Shown here: one piece after another, positions 17,196-28,164 of the stretch
Layout: every line of letters starts with the position of its first letter
How positions within the stretch are numbered: the stretch's first letter is position 1
NCBI GenBank assembly: GCA_004297225.1
Contig: SCUI01000007.1
Coordinates: forward strand, 1 to 64,000
From: Lysobacteraceae bacterium
Lineage (GTDB): Bacteria > Pseudomonadota > Gammaproteobacteria > Xanthomonadales > Xanthomonadaceae
Reading direction: 5' to 3'
DNA length: 64,000 nucleotides
Made by a program: the position numbers and the translations under genes
Notes under the pieces: generated by a model
Seen by the model: only the letters and a program-made list of their open reading frames with translations
Databases searched by the model: none
What the model was told of the DNA's origin: nothing

Positions 17196-18670
17196 CCCGC
17201 CTCCTGGAGTTCACCGAGACCTTCCGCGCTGCCACCGGTTCCGACCTGCAGCAGCCGCAGCGTATTGGTGGCGCCGTGGTGCTCCATGTGGTCGCCGCTG
17301 GTGAAGATGACGCGGTCGCCCGCCGAGAGCAAGCCCTGCCCGAACAACGCCCGGATGGCCTCGCGGGCGGCCTCGCGGGTCGCCAGGCCGCGGCTGTCGA
17401 AGGGCACCGGGACCACGTCGCGCATCAGCGCCATCTGCCGCCGCGCCCCGGCATGGCGCGACAGGCCGTAGATCGGCACGTTGGAACGGAAGCGCGACAG
17501 GTAGCGCGCGGTGCCGCCGGACTCGGTCATCGCCACGATCGCGCGCACGCCGACGTGCTCGGACAGGAACATCGCGGCCATCGCGATCGCCTGGTCGGCA
17601 CGCTGCAGGTCGCGTTGCGCCTTCTCGAAATCCGTGTCCATCACGAACTGCTTCTCGGCGCCGACGCAGATCCGGGCCATCGCCTCGACCGCCTTCAGCG
17701 GATGGCTGCCGGCGGCCGATTCCTGCGACAACATCACCGCGTCGGTGCCGTCGATCACCGCGTTGGCCACGTCGAGCACTTCGGCGCGGGTTGGCATCGG
17801 GCTGTCGACCATCGACTGCAGCATCTGCGTGGCGGTGATCACCACCTTGCTGCAGGCCAGCGACTCGCGGATGATCTTCTTCTGCAGGCCGGGCAGTTCG
17901 GCGTAGCCGATCTCCACGCCGAGGTCGCCGCGCGCGACCATCACCGTGTCGCTCGCCTCGATGATCTCGCGCAGGTTGGCGATCGCCTCGGCGCGCTCGA
18001 TCTTGGCGCAGATCGCGGCATCGCTGCCGTGGCCACGGGCGATGGCGCGGGCTTCCTCGATGTCGGCGGCATTGCGGCAGAACGACACGGCGATGAAATC
18101 CGCGCCCAGCGCCGCGGCCACGCCGATGAGTTCGCGGTCGCGTTCGGTCAGCGCGCCGAGCGACAGGCCCCCGCCGAGGCGGTTGAGCCCCTTGCGGTCG
18201 GACAGGACGGAGTCGTGCAGCACGGTGGTGACGATGCGCTCGCCCTCGACCCGCTCGACCTTCAGCTGCACCAGGCCGTCGTCGAGGAGCAGGATGTCGC
18301 CGGCGTCGACGTCGCGCGGCAGGCCGAGGTAGCTGATGCCGACCTCGCGTTCGTTGCCGGGCGGCGCGTCGGCGCGGGCGACCAGGTCGAAGCGTTCGCC
18401 GGCGCGCAGCGCGATCTTGCCCTGGGCGAAGGATTCGATCCGCAGTTTCGGCCCCGGCAAATCGGCGAGGATGCCGACTTCGGTGCCGACCGCCTGGGCC
18501 GCGGCGCGCACCGCGTGTGCGCGCGCGACCTGGGACTGCGGGTCGCCGTGGGAAAAGTTCAGCCGGACCACGTCGACACCGGCGCGCAGCAGCGCCTCGA
18601 GCATCCCGGGCGGGTCCGTGGCCGGCCCGAGCGTGGCGAGGATCCGGGTGCGGCGCCGATGCCCGCTCAT
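17192..18670 (-). CDS. pyk: Pyruvate kinase
   Basis: 492 residues; converts phosphoenolpyruvate and ADP to pyruvate and ATP. Motifs in order: [61 protein letters not shown], the active-site [13 protein letters not shown] and [17 protein letters not shown], then [21 protein letters not shown] before the C-terminal regulatory domain ending in [19 protein letters not shown]. The start overlaps the pgk stop by four bases (ATGA). It lies between pgk and the TonB-C-like gene in one operon. Confidence 0.97.
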   Translation of the reverse strand: MSGHRRRTRILATLGPATDPPGMLEALLRAGVDVVRLNFSHGDPQSQVARAHAVRAAAQAVGTEVGILADLPGPKLRIESFAQGKIALRAGERFDLVARADAPPGNEREVGISYLGLPRDVDAGDILLLDDGLVQLKVERVEGERIVTTVLHDSVLSDRKGLNRLGGGLSLGALTERDRELIGVAAALGADFIAVSFCRNAADIEEARAIARGHGSDAAICAKIERAEAIANLREIIEASDTVMVARGDLGVEIGYAELPGLQKKIIRESLACSKVVITATQMLQSMVDSPMPTRAEVLDVANAVIDGTDAVMLSQESAAGSHPLKAVEAMARICVGAEKQFVMDTDFEKAQRDLQRADQAIAMAAMFLSEHVGVRAIVAMTESGGTARYLSRFRSNVPIYGLSRHAGARRQMALMRDVVPVPFDSRGLATREAAREAIRALFGQGLLSAGDRVIFTSGDHMEHHGATNTLRLLQVGTGGSAEGLGELQEAG

Positions 18671-19845
18671 GCGCCGCGCTCCCGCAATGCCGCCACCGCC
18701 GGCAGTTCCTTGCCCTCGAGGAACTCCAGGAACGCACCACCGCCGGTGGAAATATAGGACACCTTGCCGGCGATGCCGTACTTGTCGACCGCGGCAAGGG
18801 TATCTCCACCGCCGGCGATGGAAAACGCGTCGGATGCCGCGATCGCGCGCGCCAGGGTCTCGGTCCCATGCGCAAAGGCATCGAATTCGAACACGCCGAC
18901 CGGGCCGTTCCAGACCACGGTCCCGGCCTTGGCGACCATGTCGGCGTAACGCCCGGCGGTGTCCGGGCCGATGTCGAGGATCATGTCGTCCTCGCCCACG
19001 TCGCCGACCGCCTTCACCGTCGCCGGTGCGTCGGCCGCGAAACGCGGCGCGACCACGACGTCGGTGGGCATCGGGATCTCGGCGCCACGCGCCTTCGCCT
19101 GCGCCATGATCCCGCGCGCGGTGTCGACCAGGTCCGCTTCCATCAGCGATTTGCCGACGCCGTGGCCCTGCGCGGCGAGGAAGGTGTTGGCGATGCCGCC
19201 GCCGACGATCAGCTGGTCGACCTTGTCGACCAGGGATGAAAGCAGTTCCAGCTTGGTGCTGACCTTGGAGCCGGCGACGATCGCCAGCAGCGGCCGCGCC
19301 GGATGGTCGAGGGCCTTGCCGAGCGCGTCGAGCTCGGCCATCAGCAACGGCCCGCCGCAGGCGAGCCTCGCCGCGCGGATGACGCCATGGGTGGAGGCCT
19401 GCGCGCGATGCGCGGTGCCGAAGGCGTCCATCACGAACACGTCGCACAGCGCGGCGTACTTCGCCGACAGCGCCGGGTCGTCGGCCTTCTCGCCGACGTT
19501 CATGCGGCAATTTTCCAGCAACACCAGCTGCCCCGGCGCGACCTCGACGCCGTCGAGGTAGTCGCGCAGCAGCGGCACGTCGCGCCCCAGCAGTTCACCC
19601 AGGCGCCTGGCCACCGGTGCCAGCGAGTCGGCCTGGCTCCACTGTCCTTCCTTCGGCCGCCCCAGGTGCGAGAGCACCATCACCGCCGCCCCCTGCGCGA
19701 GTGCGCGGCGCAAGGTCGGCAGCGCCGCCTCGATCCGCAACTCCGATGTGATGCGGCCGGAATCGTCGATCGGCACGTTCAGGTCCTCGCGCACCAGCAC
19801 GCGCTGGCCGGCGAGGTCGAGGTCGCTCATTCGCGGGATGGACAT
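18667..19845 (-). CDS. pgk: Phosphoglycerate kinase
   Basis: 392 residues; transfers phosphate between 1,3-bisphosphoglycerate and ADP. Seen: [20 protein letters not shown] at the N-terminus, [79 protein letters not shown] and the ADP loop [11 protein letters not shown] chose the ATG at 19845 ([11 protein letters not shown]) because GGAG precedes it; the ATG at 19830 is possible. It is 37 bases downstream of the globin gene on the same strand. Confidence 0.97.
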   Translation of the reverse strand: MSIPRMSDLDLAGQRVLVREDLNVPIDDSGRITSELRIEAALPTLRRALAQGAAVMVLSHLGRPKEGQWSQADSLAPVARRLGELLGRDVPLLRDYLDGVEVAPGQLVLLENCRMNVGEKADDPALSAKYAALCDVFVMDAFGTAHRAQASTHGVIRAARLACGGPLLMAELDALGKALDHPARPLLAIVAGSKVSTKLELLSSLVDKVDQLIVGGGIANTFLAAQGHGVGKSLMEADLVDTARGIMAQAKARGAEIPMPTDVVVAPRFAADAPATVKAVGDVGEDDMILDIGPDTAGRYADMVAKAGTVVWNGPVGVFEFDAFAHGTETLARAIAASDAFSIAGGGDTLAAVDKYGIAGKVSYISTGGGAFLEFLEGKELPAVAALRERGA

Positions 19846-19881
19846 GGGACTCCGGACAGGCGGGGGAGCCCGCATTGTCCC

Positions 19882-20298
19882 TCACCGGGGCGAGATCGGC
19901 AGCCCCAGGGTCCTGCTGCCGTGGGTGCCCAGCCCGAGGCCGTAGCGCAGGCTCTGGCCGATGCGCTCGGCGAACGCCACCATCGTCGCCGCCTCGTCGG
20001 GCGCCAGCATTTCGGCCGTGGTTTCGCGCCACAACGCCAGCCAGTGGTCGAAATGCTGCGCCTGGATCGGCCACGGCCGGTGCGCCTGCATCGGATTGCC
20101 GCGGTAGGTCTGCGCCCGCAACGCCACCGAGCACCAGAACGAGGTCAGCAGGCGCTTGTGTTCGGGCCAGTCATGCACGGCCTCGTTGAAGATGGGGCCG
20201 ATCACCGGATCGGCCCGCACCTTGTCGTAAAAGGCGTCCACCAGGCGCGCGATCTCCTCGGCGCCCGGCAACGCCTCGCGTTGCAGCGGGGGTCGCAC
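19882..20298 (-). CDS. Group III truncated hemoglobin
   Basis: About 138 residues with the group III trHb pattern: LVDAFYDKVRADPVIGPIFN, HDWPEHKRLLTSFWCSVALR, TYRGNPMQAHRPWPIQAQHF carrying the proximal His region, and HWLALWRETTAEML. Group III globins bind haem and are proposed to handle NO, peroxide or peroxynitrite. GTG at 20298 gives the family length; no ATG is available near it. It starts eight bases after the gap stop and is followed by pgk, so it is likely transcribed with glycolytic genes. Confidence 0.87.
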   Translation of the reverse strand: MRPPLQREALPGAEEIARLVDAFYDKVRADPVIGPIFNEAVHDWPEHKRLLTSFWCSVALRAQTYRGNPMQAHRPWPIQAQHFDHWLALWRETTAEMLAPDEAATMVAFAERIGQSLRYGLGLGTHGSRTLGLPISPR

Positions 20299-20306
20299 GG
20301 CTTCGC

Positions 20307-21380
<1,074 letters not shown>

Positions 21381-21420
21381 TTAACCCGCGACCACCTTTC
21401 ACCCCAGTTCCGGAGCCGCC

Positions 21421-22290
21421 ATGCGCCGCCCTGTTGCCGTTTCCTCAGTCCTGGCCTGCTCGCTGGCCGTCCTGCTGGGCGCCGCCAGCGGCCCCGCCCA
21501 GGCCTGGAGCGCGCTGGGCCACCAGCTGGTGGGAGAACTGGCGCAGCGGCACCTGGCGCCGGCGACCCGGGCCGAAGTGGCGCGGCTGCTGGCCGGTGAG
21601 CAGCGACCCACGCTGGCGGGGGTCGCGGACTGGGCCGACCGCCTGCGCGACCTCGATCCCGAGCGTTTCAAGGCCACCTCGCGCTGGCACTACGTCAATA
21701 CGCCGCCCGGGCAGCAGTGCGATTACGTCGCCGAACGCGACTGCCCGGACGGACAGTGCGTGGTCGGCGCGATCCAGGCGCAGCGCGCGATCCTCGCCGA
21801 CACGACCCAGCCGCTGGAGACGCGACGCGATGCGCTGAAGTTCATCGTCCACTTCGTCGGCGACGTGCACCAGCCGATGCACGCGAACAACCATGACGAC
21901 CTCGGCGGCAACCGCTTCCAGGTCAGCCTGCGCACGGACCTCGAGCCCGAGGCCTACGCGCGCAGGAACTACGTCGACGGGGTGATGGGCACCAACCTGC
22001 ATTCGGTCTGGGATTACTACATCCTCGGCACCGAGGGCCTGTCGCTGCCGCAATACGCCGACCGGCTGGATGCGTTGCCGTGGCCGCCGATGCCCGCCGA
22101 TGGCCCCGGCACCGGCGCCGCGGCGTGGGCAGGCGAAAGCTGTCGCCTCATCGACGCACGCGACGTCTATCCGCCGGTGCACAAGATGGACGCCGGCTAC
22201 CTCGACCACTTCCGGCCGCTGGCGGAACAGCGCGTGCGCCAGGCGGCGTGGCGCCTGGCGCAGGTACTCGAGGCCGACCTCGGCGACTGA
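21421..22290 (+). CDS. Secreted S1/P1-family nuclease
   Basis: 289 residues with a signal peptide of about 28 residues (SGPAQA) that leaves Trp at the mature N-terminus (WSALGHQLVGELAQRHL); in S1/P1 nucleases that Trp backbone and the first His bind the trinuclear zinc cluster. Further ligands are in ADWADRLRD, WHYVNTP, FIVHFVGDVHQPMHANNHDD and LHSVWDYYI. These enzymes cut single-stranded nucleic acid and remove 3'-phosphates outside the cytoplasm. It is divergent from gap; its 3' end is three bases from the convergent flavoprotein gene. Confidence 0.94.
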   Translation: MRRPVAVSSVLACSLAVLLGAASGPAQAWSALGHQLVGELAQRHLAPATRAEVARLLAGEQRPTLAGVADWADRLRDLDPERFKATSRWHYVNTPPGQQCDYVAERDCPDGQCVVGAIQAQRAILADTTQPLETRRDALKFIVHFVGDVHQPMHANNHDDLGGNRFQVSLRTDLEPEAYARRNYVDGVMGTNLHSVWDYYILGTEGLSLPQYADRLDALPWPPMPADGPGTGAAAWAGESCRLIDARDVYPPVHKMDAGYLDHFRPLAEQRVRQAAWRLAQVLEADLGD

Positions 22291-22293
22291 GGC

Positions 22294-23424
22294 TCAGCGG
22301 AACGGCCGCAGGTAGCGTTTCTCGAACGCCGCCTTCGACCAGTGCGCCAGCCGCGTCGGCGGCAGCGCCAGCGTGCGCGTCCCGCGCCGGACCACCAGCA
22401 TCCCGCGCTCCAGGGTGTCGACGATGCAGACCAGTTCGCTGCGGAACCGTTCGTCCGCGGCCTCGCCGCGCAGTTCGCGCAACAGGTTGCGCGCGGCGAC
22501 TTCCGCCTGCAGGTCGGCCTGGTGCGCCTGCTTTGGCATCCAGTCCGGCCCCGGGAAGCTGCCGCCGTCGCCGGCCACGTAGGTGTTCGCGAATCCGGGG
22601 ACGCGGCAGGTCTCGCTGCCCTGCACGAAACCGCCCGGCGAACGCGGCAGCGTCGTCTGGTCCAGCCATGCCTGGCCGGTCAGCCCCGGCATGAACAGGG
22701 TCAGGTCGCTGTCGATGCGGGTGCGTTCGAGCTGCACCGCGTCGGCTTCGAATCGTTGCGGCTTCTCGCCGAGCACGGTTTCGATGCCGCGCTTGCGCAT
22801 TTCGCCCAGCAGCATGCCGACGGCGCGATCCCCGAGGCGCTGCCCGGGCCGTGCGGACGGGCTGAAGAACACCAGGTCGAAGCGGTCACGGCGCCCCTGG
22901 CGCCGCAACAGCGTCTCGGTGCCGAACACGAACTCGAACACCGGGCCGCCGCGCATCGCGATCGGCTCGGCGGGATTGGAGCCGAAGCCGAAGCACAGGG
23001 TGCCGCCCTCCAGCGTCGCCAGCCGGTCGCGGATGGCCTCGCCGGCGGCGACGCCCTCGCAGGGGATGATCGCGTGCTCGATGCCCGGCAGCTTGCGCAG
23101 GAAGCACGCGCCGGTGGCGATCACCAGGCCATCGTTGCGGACATCGCCGGTGTCGGTGTGCAGCACGCGCGCATCGGCCGAGAGCCCGGTGGCGCGGGCC
23201 GCGTGGAAGGCGATGCGCTCGCGGCGCAGGAACGCTTCCAGCGGCACCACCAGGTCCTCGCGGGTGCGCTTGCCCGAGGGCAACCAGATGGTCCCCGGCA
23301 GGTAATGCAACTCGGCCGCCGGCGCGACCAGGGTCAGTTCGGCGTCGCGATCCTGCCTGCGCAGGGTGCGCAACGCGGTCATCCCGGCGAAGCCGGAGCC
23401 GACCACGGTGATGCGCGCGCTCAT
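22294..23424 (-). CDS. Second SQR-like FAD-dependent oxidoreductase
   Basis: 376 residues of the sulfide:quinone oxidoreductase/NDH-2 flavoprotein fold. The N-terminal dinucleotide fold is ITVVGSGFAGMTALRTL; ATGACFL and TYVAGDGGSFPGPDWMPKQAHQAD are the flavin-binding segments. Cys122 (IPCEGV), Cys144 (GTLCFGFGSNP) and Cys333 (ELVCIVD) fall where the SQR catalytic cysteines lie when compared by eye with the other flavoprotein of this operon. The C-terminus AHWSKAAFEKRYLRPFR resembles the amphipathic membrane-docking end of SQR. It is the last gene of the operon, overlapping trxC as ATGA. It may oxidise sulfide or another thiol with quinone as acceptor; assignment as a true SQR is inference. 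Confidence 0.8.
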   Translation of the reverse strand: MSARITVVGSGFAGMTALRTLRRQDRDAELTLVAPAAELHYLPGTIWLPSGKRTREDLVVPLEAFLRRERIAFHAARATGLSADARVLHTDTGDVRNDGLVIATGACFLRKLPGIEHAIIPCEGVAAGEAIRDRLATLEGGTLCFGFGSNPAEPIAMRGGPVFEFVFGTETLLRRQGRRDRFDLVFFSPSARPGQRLGDRAVGMLLGEMRKRGIETVLGEKPQRFEADAVQLERTRIDSDLTLFMPGLTGQAWLDQTTLPRSPGGFVQGSETCRVPGFANTYVAGDGGSFPGPDWMPKQAHQADLQAEVAARNLLRELRGEAADERFRSELVCIVDTLERGMLVVRRGTRTLALPPTRLAHWSKAAFEKRYLRPFR

Positions 23425-23858
23425 GGCAGGTGCGCCTGCGTCCAGCGCACGATGTCGGCCGCGCCCATGGCGCCGGCCTGGCGCGCGATCTCGCGGCCGC
23501 CGGCGAACAGCGCCAGCGTGGGAATGCTGCGGATGCCGAAGCGTCCGCCGAGCGCGGGTTCCGCCTCCGTGTCGACCTTCGCCAATCGCACGCGCGGTTC
23601 CAGCTGCGCGGCAGCCTGCTCGAAGTGCGGCGCCATCATCCGGCACGGCCCGCACCATGGCGCCCAGAAGTCCACCAGCACCGGCAGCCCGCCGCGCTCG
23701 ACGTGCAGCGCGAAACCCGCCTCGTCCAGCGCCAGCGGCTTGCCCGCGAACAACGGCTGGTGGCACTTGCCGCACGTGGGTGACTCGCCCAGGCGAGCGC
23801 CCGGGACGCGATTGAGGGCGCCGCAGGCGGGGCACGGCACCAGGACGGGAGTGGTCAT
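23421..23858 (-). CDS. trxC: Thioredoxin, TrxC (Trx2) type
   Basis: 145 residues with an N-terminal zinc finger (Cys9, Cys12, Cys29, Cys32 in PCPACG and SPTCGKCH) followed by a thioredoxin domain with active site WCGPC at 68-72, cis-proline in IRSIPTLALF, and a typical C-terminal helix. This is thioredoxin 2, a cytosolic disulfide reductase induced by oxidative stress in E. coli. Here it is embedded between the RND permease and the second SQR-like gene with ATGA overlaps on both sides. That suggests a job in reducing persulfides or protein disulfides made during sulfide oxidation (inference). Confidence 0.93.
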   Translation of the reverse strand: MTTPVLVPCPACGALNRVPGARLGESPTCGKCHQPLFAGKPLALDEAGFALHVERGGLPVLVDFWAPWCGPCRMMAPHFEQAAAQLEPRVRLAKVDTEAEPALGGRFGIRSIPTLALFAGGREIARQAGAMGAADIVRWTQAHLP

Positions 23859-26800
23859 GCCAGCTGCCTCCTGCGCAGGCCGAAGTACAGCAATGGGATC
23901 ACGACCAGCGTGAGCACGGTGCTGACGAGGATGCCGAACACCAGCGACACCGCCAGACCGTTGAAGATCGGGTCGTCGAGGATGAAGAACGCGCCGAGCA
24001 TCGCCGCCAGCCCGGTCAGCACGATGGGCTTTGCGCGGACCGCGCAGGCGTCGATGGTGGCCTCGGCGAGCGGCACGCCGCGCGCGGTCTCCTGGTTGAT
24101 GAAGTCGACCAGCAGGATCGAGTTGCGCACGATGATGCCGGCCAGCGCGATCATGCCGATCATGCTGGTGGCGGTGAACTGCGCACCCAGCAGCGCATGC
24201 CCGGGCATCACTCCGATCACGGTCAGCGGGATCGGCGCCATGATCACCAGCGGCACCAGGTAGCTGCGGAACTGCGCGACCACCAGCAGGTAGATCAGCA
24301 CCATGCCGGCGGCGTAGGCGATGCCCATGTCGCGGAACGTCTCGTAGGTGATCTGCCATTCGCCGTCCCACTTCACCGCGAAACCGCTGGTGTCGGTCGG
24401 CTGGGCGATGAACGTCTGGGCGAGCTTCACGCCGTCGATGGTGTCGTCGCGCAGCTGCCCGACCAGGTCGAACATGCCGTACAACGGGCTGTCCAGGCGC
24501 CCCGCCTCGTCGCCCATGACGTACACCACCGGCAGCAGGTCCTTGTGGTGGATGGCGCCGTCCCACGGCGCGCGTCGTACCTCGACCAGTTCCGACAGCG
24601 GCACCAGCTGGCCCTCGCCGCCGCGCACCTTCAGCGCGAGCAGGCGCTGCAGGCTGGCCTGGTCGCCCGCCGGCAACCGCAGCCGCACCGGCCGCGGGTA
24701 TTTCGAGGCGCCGTCGTGCACGTACGCCGCGTCCAGCCCGGCGACCGCCGCCGACAGCGCGTCGGCGATCGCCGATTGCGGAACGCCCAGGCGCGCGGCG
24801 CGGGCGCGATCGACTACGACCACTTCGCGCGGTGCGTCGCTTTCCACGCTGGTGTCGACGTCGACGACGCCTTCGGTGGCGAGGAAACGCTGTTCCAGCG
24901 CCTTCCCCAGTTCGCGGCTGCGCCCGTAGTCCGGGCCGTACACCTCGGCGACCAGCGGCGAGAGCACCGGCGGACCGGGCGGCACTTCGACCACCTTCAC
25001 CGACGCGCCGTGCGCGCGACCGATCGCGGCCAGCGTGGGCCGCAAGGCGCGGGCGATCTCGTGGCTCTGGCGCTCGCGCTCATGCTTGTCCACCAGGTTG
25101 ACCTGCAGGTCGCCGACGTTGCTGCCGCTGCGCAGGAAGTATTGCCGCACCAGGCCGTTGAAGTTGATCGGCGCGGCGGTGCCGGCATAACCCTGGTAGT
25201 CGAGCACCTCCGGCACCTGGTCCACGGCGGCGGCCAGCTCGACCAGCAGCGCGTTGGTGTCCTCCAGCGTGCGCCCTTCCGGGAGGTCGACCACGACCTG
25301 GAATTCCGACTTGTTGTCGAACGGCAGCATTTTCATCACCACCAGCTGGAACAGCGCCAGCGAGGCGGACAACGCCACCAGCGCGACCATGCCGCCGAAC
25401 AGCCACCGCCGGCGGCGACCGCCGCGCTTCGCATCCAGGAAAGGCCGCATTACCCTGGAGAACAGGCGGTGCAGGCGACCTGCAGTGCGTTCCTCGGCTT
25501 GGTGCGCGGCTTCGCCGTCGCCGTGCCGCGCCAGCAACTTCAGCGACAGCCATGGGGTGACGACCAGCGCGATCGCCAGCGACAGCAGCATGCCGACCGA
25601 GGCGTTGATCGGGATCGGCCGCATGTACGGGCCCATCAGCCCGGATACGAACGCCATCGGCATCAGCGCCGCGATCACGGTGAAGGTGGCCAGGATCGTC
25701 GGCCCGCCCACTTCCTGCACCGCCGGCGGGATCGCCTCGCGCAGGCTCTTGCCGCCGAGCGCCATGTGCCGGTGGATGTTCTCGACCACGACGATCGCGT
25801 CGTCCACCAGGATGCCGATCGAGAAGATCAGCGCGAACAGCGACACGCGGTTGAGGGTGAAGCCCATCGCCCACGAGGCGAACAAGGTCATCGCCAGGGT
25901 AAGCACCACGGCGCTGCCGACCACGATCGCCTCGCGCCAGCCGAGCGCGAACAGCACCAGCAGCACCACCGAAGCGGTGGCGAACACCAGTTTCTGGATC
26001 AGCTTGAGCGCCTTGTCGGTGGCGGTCTGGCCGTAGTCGCGGGTCACGGTGGCGTGCACGCCCTCGGGAACCAGCTCGCCGCGCAGGGCGTCCAGGCGTT
26101 GCGTGATCGCACCGGTGATGTCGGCGGCATTGCTGCCGGGCTTCTTGGCGATGGCGATGGTGACGGCCGGCGCGAGGCCGGTCGCGGGGCCTGCGCGACC
26201 CGCGGGGGCGCCGTACCACGCATAGCGGCTGGCGAGGTCGCCGCCGGCACGGATCGCGGCCACGTCGGACAGGAGCAACGGCTTGCCATCGGCCAGGCCG
26301 ACCACCAGGTTGGCGACATCGTCCGCGCTGGCGAGGAAGCTGCCCGCCGTCACCGGCACCGCGGCATTGCCGCCGACGCGCTCGCCGACCTGGTGCACCA
26401 CGTTGGCCGCCTGCAGCGCGCCCGCGAGGTCGGAAACGGCCAGGCCGTAGGCCGCGAGTTTCGCCGGGTCCAGGGTCACCGACACCACGCGGTCGGGCGC
26501 GCCGACGGTATACACGTCGCGCGTGCCGGGCACGCGCTTGAATTCGGTTTCCAGCGTATGCGCGACTTCCGCCAGGTCGGTGGCGCCGCGTTGCGGATCG
26601 TCGGTCCACAACGTCACCGCCATCACCGGCACGTCGTCGATGCCTTTCGGCTTGACCAGCGGCTGCCCCACCCCGATCCCGGGCGGCAGCCAGTCCTGGT
26701 TGGAGAACACCTGGTTGTACAGGCGCACGATCGCCGGCTGGCGCTCGATGCCGACCTCGTATTCGACGGTGAGTACCGCCACGCCCGGACGGCTGACCGA

Positions 26801-27070
26801 ATAGACGTGCTTGAGGCCTTCGATCTCGGAGAGCTTCTGCTCCAGCGGGGTCGCGACCAGCTGCTCGACATCGCGCGCGCTCGCGCCCTGGAACGGCACG
26901 ATCACGTTGGCCATGGTCACGTCGATCTGCGGCTCTTCCTCGCGCGGGGTCACCAGCACCGCGACCAGGCCGAGCAACAGTCCCAGCAGCGCCAGGACCG
27001 GCGTCAGCGGGTTGTCCTGGAAGGCTGCGGCGAGGCGGCCCGGCAGGCCCAGGCGCGCGTGCTCAGTCAT
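23855..27070 (-). CDS. RND-family permease of the sulfide-type operon
   Basis: 1071 residues in the RND fold. TM1 is PLTPVLALLGLLLGLVAVLV, after a longer cytoplasmic N-terminus than AcrB. Two porter loops follow (about 50-340 and 610-900), with TM4 LIFSIGILVDDAIVVVENIH carrying the Asp-Asp pair. In TM10 the lysine of AcrB-type permeases is replaced by Arg (GIIVRNSILLVDFIN). The type is acriflavin-resistance-like rather than a classical multidrug pump, and the substrate is not readable. The start overlaps the adaptor gene by eight bases and the stop overlaps trxC by four. No outer-membrane channel is encoded nearby. Confidence 0.93.
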   Translation of the reverse strand: MTEHARLGLPGRLAAAFQDNPLTPVLALLGLLLGLVAVLVTPREEEPQIDVTMANVIVPFQGASARDVEQLVATPLEQKLSEIEGLKHVYSVSRPGVAVLTVEYEVGIERQPAIVRLYNQVFSNQDWLPPGIGVGQPLVKPKGIDDVPVMAVTLWTDDPQRGATDLAEVAHTLETEFKRVPGTRDVYTVGAPDRVVSVTLDPAKLAAYGLAVSDLAGALQAANVVHQVGERVGGNAAVPVTAGSFLASADDVANLVVGLADGKPLLLSDVAAIRAGGDLASRYAWYGAPAGRAGPATGLAPAVTIAIAKKPGSNAADITGAITQRLDALRGELVPEGVHATVTRDYGQTATDKALKLIQKLVFATASVVLLVLFALGWREAIVVGSAVVLTLAMTLFASWAMGFTLNRVSLFALIFSIGILVDDAIVVVENIHRHMALGGKSLREAIPPAVQEVGGPTILATFTVIAALMPMAFVSGLMGPYMRPIPINASVGMLLSLAIALVVTPWLSLKLLARHGDGEAAHQAEERTAGRLHRLFSRVMRPFLDAKRGGRRRRWLFGGMVALVALSASLALFQLVVMKMLPFDNKSEFQVVVDLPEGRTLEDTNALLVELAAAVDQVPEVLDYQGYAGTAAPINFNGLVRQYFLRSGSNVGDLQVNLVDKHERERQSHEIARALRPTLAAIGRAHGASVKVVEVPPGPPVLSPLVAEVYGPDYGRSRELGKALEQRFLATEGVVDVDTSVESDAPREVVVVDRARAARLGVPQSAIADALSAAVAGLDAAYVHDGASKYPRPVRLRLPAGDQASLQRLLALKVRGGEGQLVPLSELVEVRRAPWDGAIHHKDLLPVVYVMGDEAGRLDSPLYGMFDLVGQLRDDTIDGVKLAQTFIAQPTDTSGFAVKWDGEWQITYETFRDMGIAYAAGMVLIYLLVVAQFRSYLVPLVIMAPIPLTVIGVMPGHALLGAQFTATSMIGMIALAGIIVRNSILLVDFINQETARGVPLAEATIDACAVRAKPIVLTGLAAMLGAFFILDDPIFNGLAVSLVFGILVSTVLTLVVIPLLYFGLRRRQLA

Positions 27071-28148
27071 TGCCCGCCCCGGCGGCCTCGCGCTGCCGCG
27101 CCATCGCCTGCACCGCCGCGACCGGATCGGCGGCGATCCTTTCGCCCCGGCGCAGGCCCGCAAGCACTTCGACGCGCCCGCCGGTGCGCGCACCCAGCCG
27201 CAACTGGCGCAGCACCAGGTGGTCGCCGGCGACCACATACACGGCGCTGAGTTCGCCGCGCTGCACCAGCGCACTTGGCGGGATGCTGATCGCCGCGGCG
27301 GCGTCGCCCGTGGCGATGGGGAACAGCACCTTCGCGGTCGCGCCCGGCGCGGGCGCCGGACTCACGACCGGCAGCCGCACGCGCACGCCGACGCTGTGCG
27401 TCCGCGGGTCGGCCGCGGGATAGACGACGACTTCCGCGGCATCCAGCGTGCGCCCGTCGCCGAGCGCGATCCGCGCCGTGCCCGCCTTGCGGATGGCGTC
27501 GGCCTCCGATTGCGGCACCTGGACCTCGACGCGCAGTTCGCCAGGCGCATGCAGCGACATCAACGGCTGGCCCGGGGCGACGGTTTCGCCCGGCTCGACC
27601 CGCCGGGCGCTGACGATCCCGGCGAACGGCGCGCGCACGACGGTGTAGTCGGCCTGCTGCGCGGCCTGTGCCAGCTGCGCCCGGGCGGCGTCGCGCGCCG
27701 CCACGGCACTGTCGCGCGCGGCGCGCGCCTGGTCGATCTGTGCGCGCGAGACGAACTGGCCGCTTGCGAGCGCGGCGTAGCGGCGGTACGTCGCCTCCGC
27801 TTCAACCGCCGCCGCCTCGGCCGCGCGCAACTGCGCCCGCGCCGTGTTCGCGCCGGCCTGCTGCTCGACCGCGGTCAGGCGCACGAGCACCTGGCCCGCA
27901 CGGACCTGATGGTCCACGTCGGCTTCGACCGCGGTCACCCGGCCAGCGGTCTGCGCAGCCAGGTCGGCCTGCCGCACCGCCTCGACCACGCCGTCCCACG
28001 CGCGGGCTGCGGGTGCCGCGGCCGCGGCCACCACCACCGTCTCCAGCGGAGGCAATGGCGGTGTCTTCGGTCCATCGGGTTCCCTGCCGCAGGCGGCAAG
28101 CATGGCCAGCGACGCGGCCGCGAGGGTCGTGCGCAGTGGTTTCATCAT
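27063..28148 (-). CDS. RND periplasmic adaptor of the sulfide-type operon
   Basis: 361 residues and a probable lipoprotein (lipobox SLAMLAAC, Cys at 20). The order is biotinyl-lipoyl-like half with VEADVDHQVRAGQVLVRL, an Ala-rich coiled hairpin (about 95-150), second half VRAPFAGIVSARRVEPGETV, then beta-barrel with VRLPVVSPAPAPGATAKVLF and a membrane-proximal domain. It would connect the downstream RND permease to an outer-membrane factor. Two ATGs in tandem (28148 and 28145) leave the start ambiguous by one residue. It follows the DUF2892 gene by 16 bases, in the same operon. Confidence 0.92.
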   Translation of the reverse strand: MMKPLRTTLAAASLAMLAACGREPDGPKTPPLPPLETVVVAAAAAPAARAWDGVVEAVRQADLAAQTAGRVTAVEADVDHQVRAGQVLVRLTAVEQQAGANTARAQLRAAEAAAVEAEATYRRYAALASGQFVSRAQIDQARAARDSAVAARDAARAQLAQAAQQADYTVVRAPFAGIVSARRVEPGETVAPGQPLMSLHAPGELRVEVQVPQSEADAIRKAGTARIALGDGRTLDAAEVVVYPAADPRTHSVGVRVRLPVVSPAPAPGATAKVLFPIATGDAAAAISIPPSALVQRGELSAVYVVAGDHLVLRQLRLGARTGGRVEVLAGLRRGERIAADPVAAVQAMARQREAAGAGND

Positions 28149-28164
28149 CAGGTCCGTCGACGCG

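Noticed and set aside
24197-27250. Plus-strand open frame of over 1000 codons
   Set aside because: Mirror of the second RND permease and adaptor; composition is that of reverse-complement GC-rich coding, with no recognisable motif.
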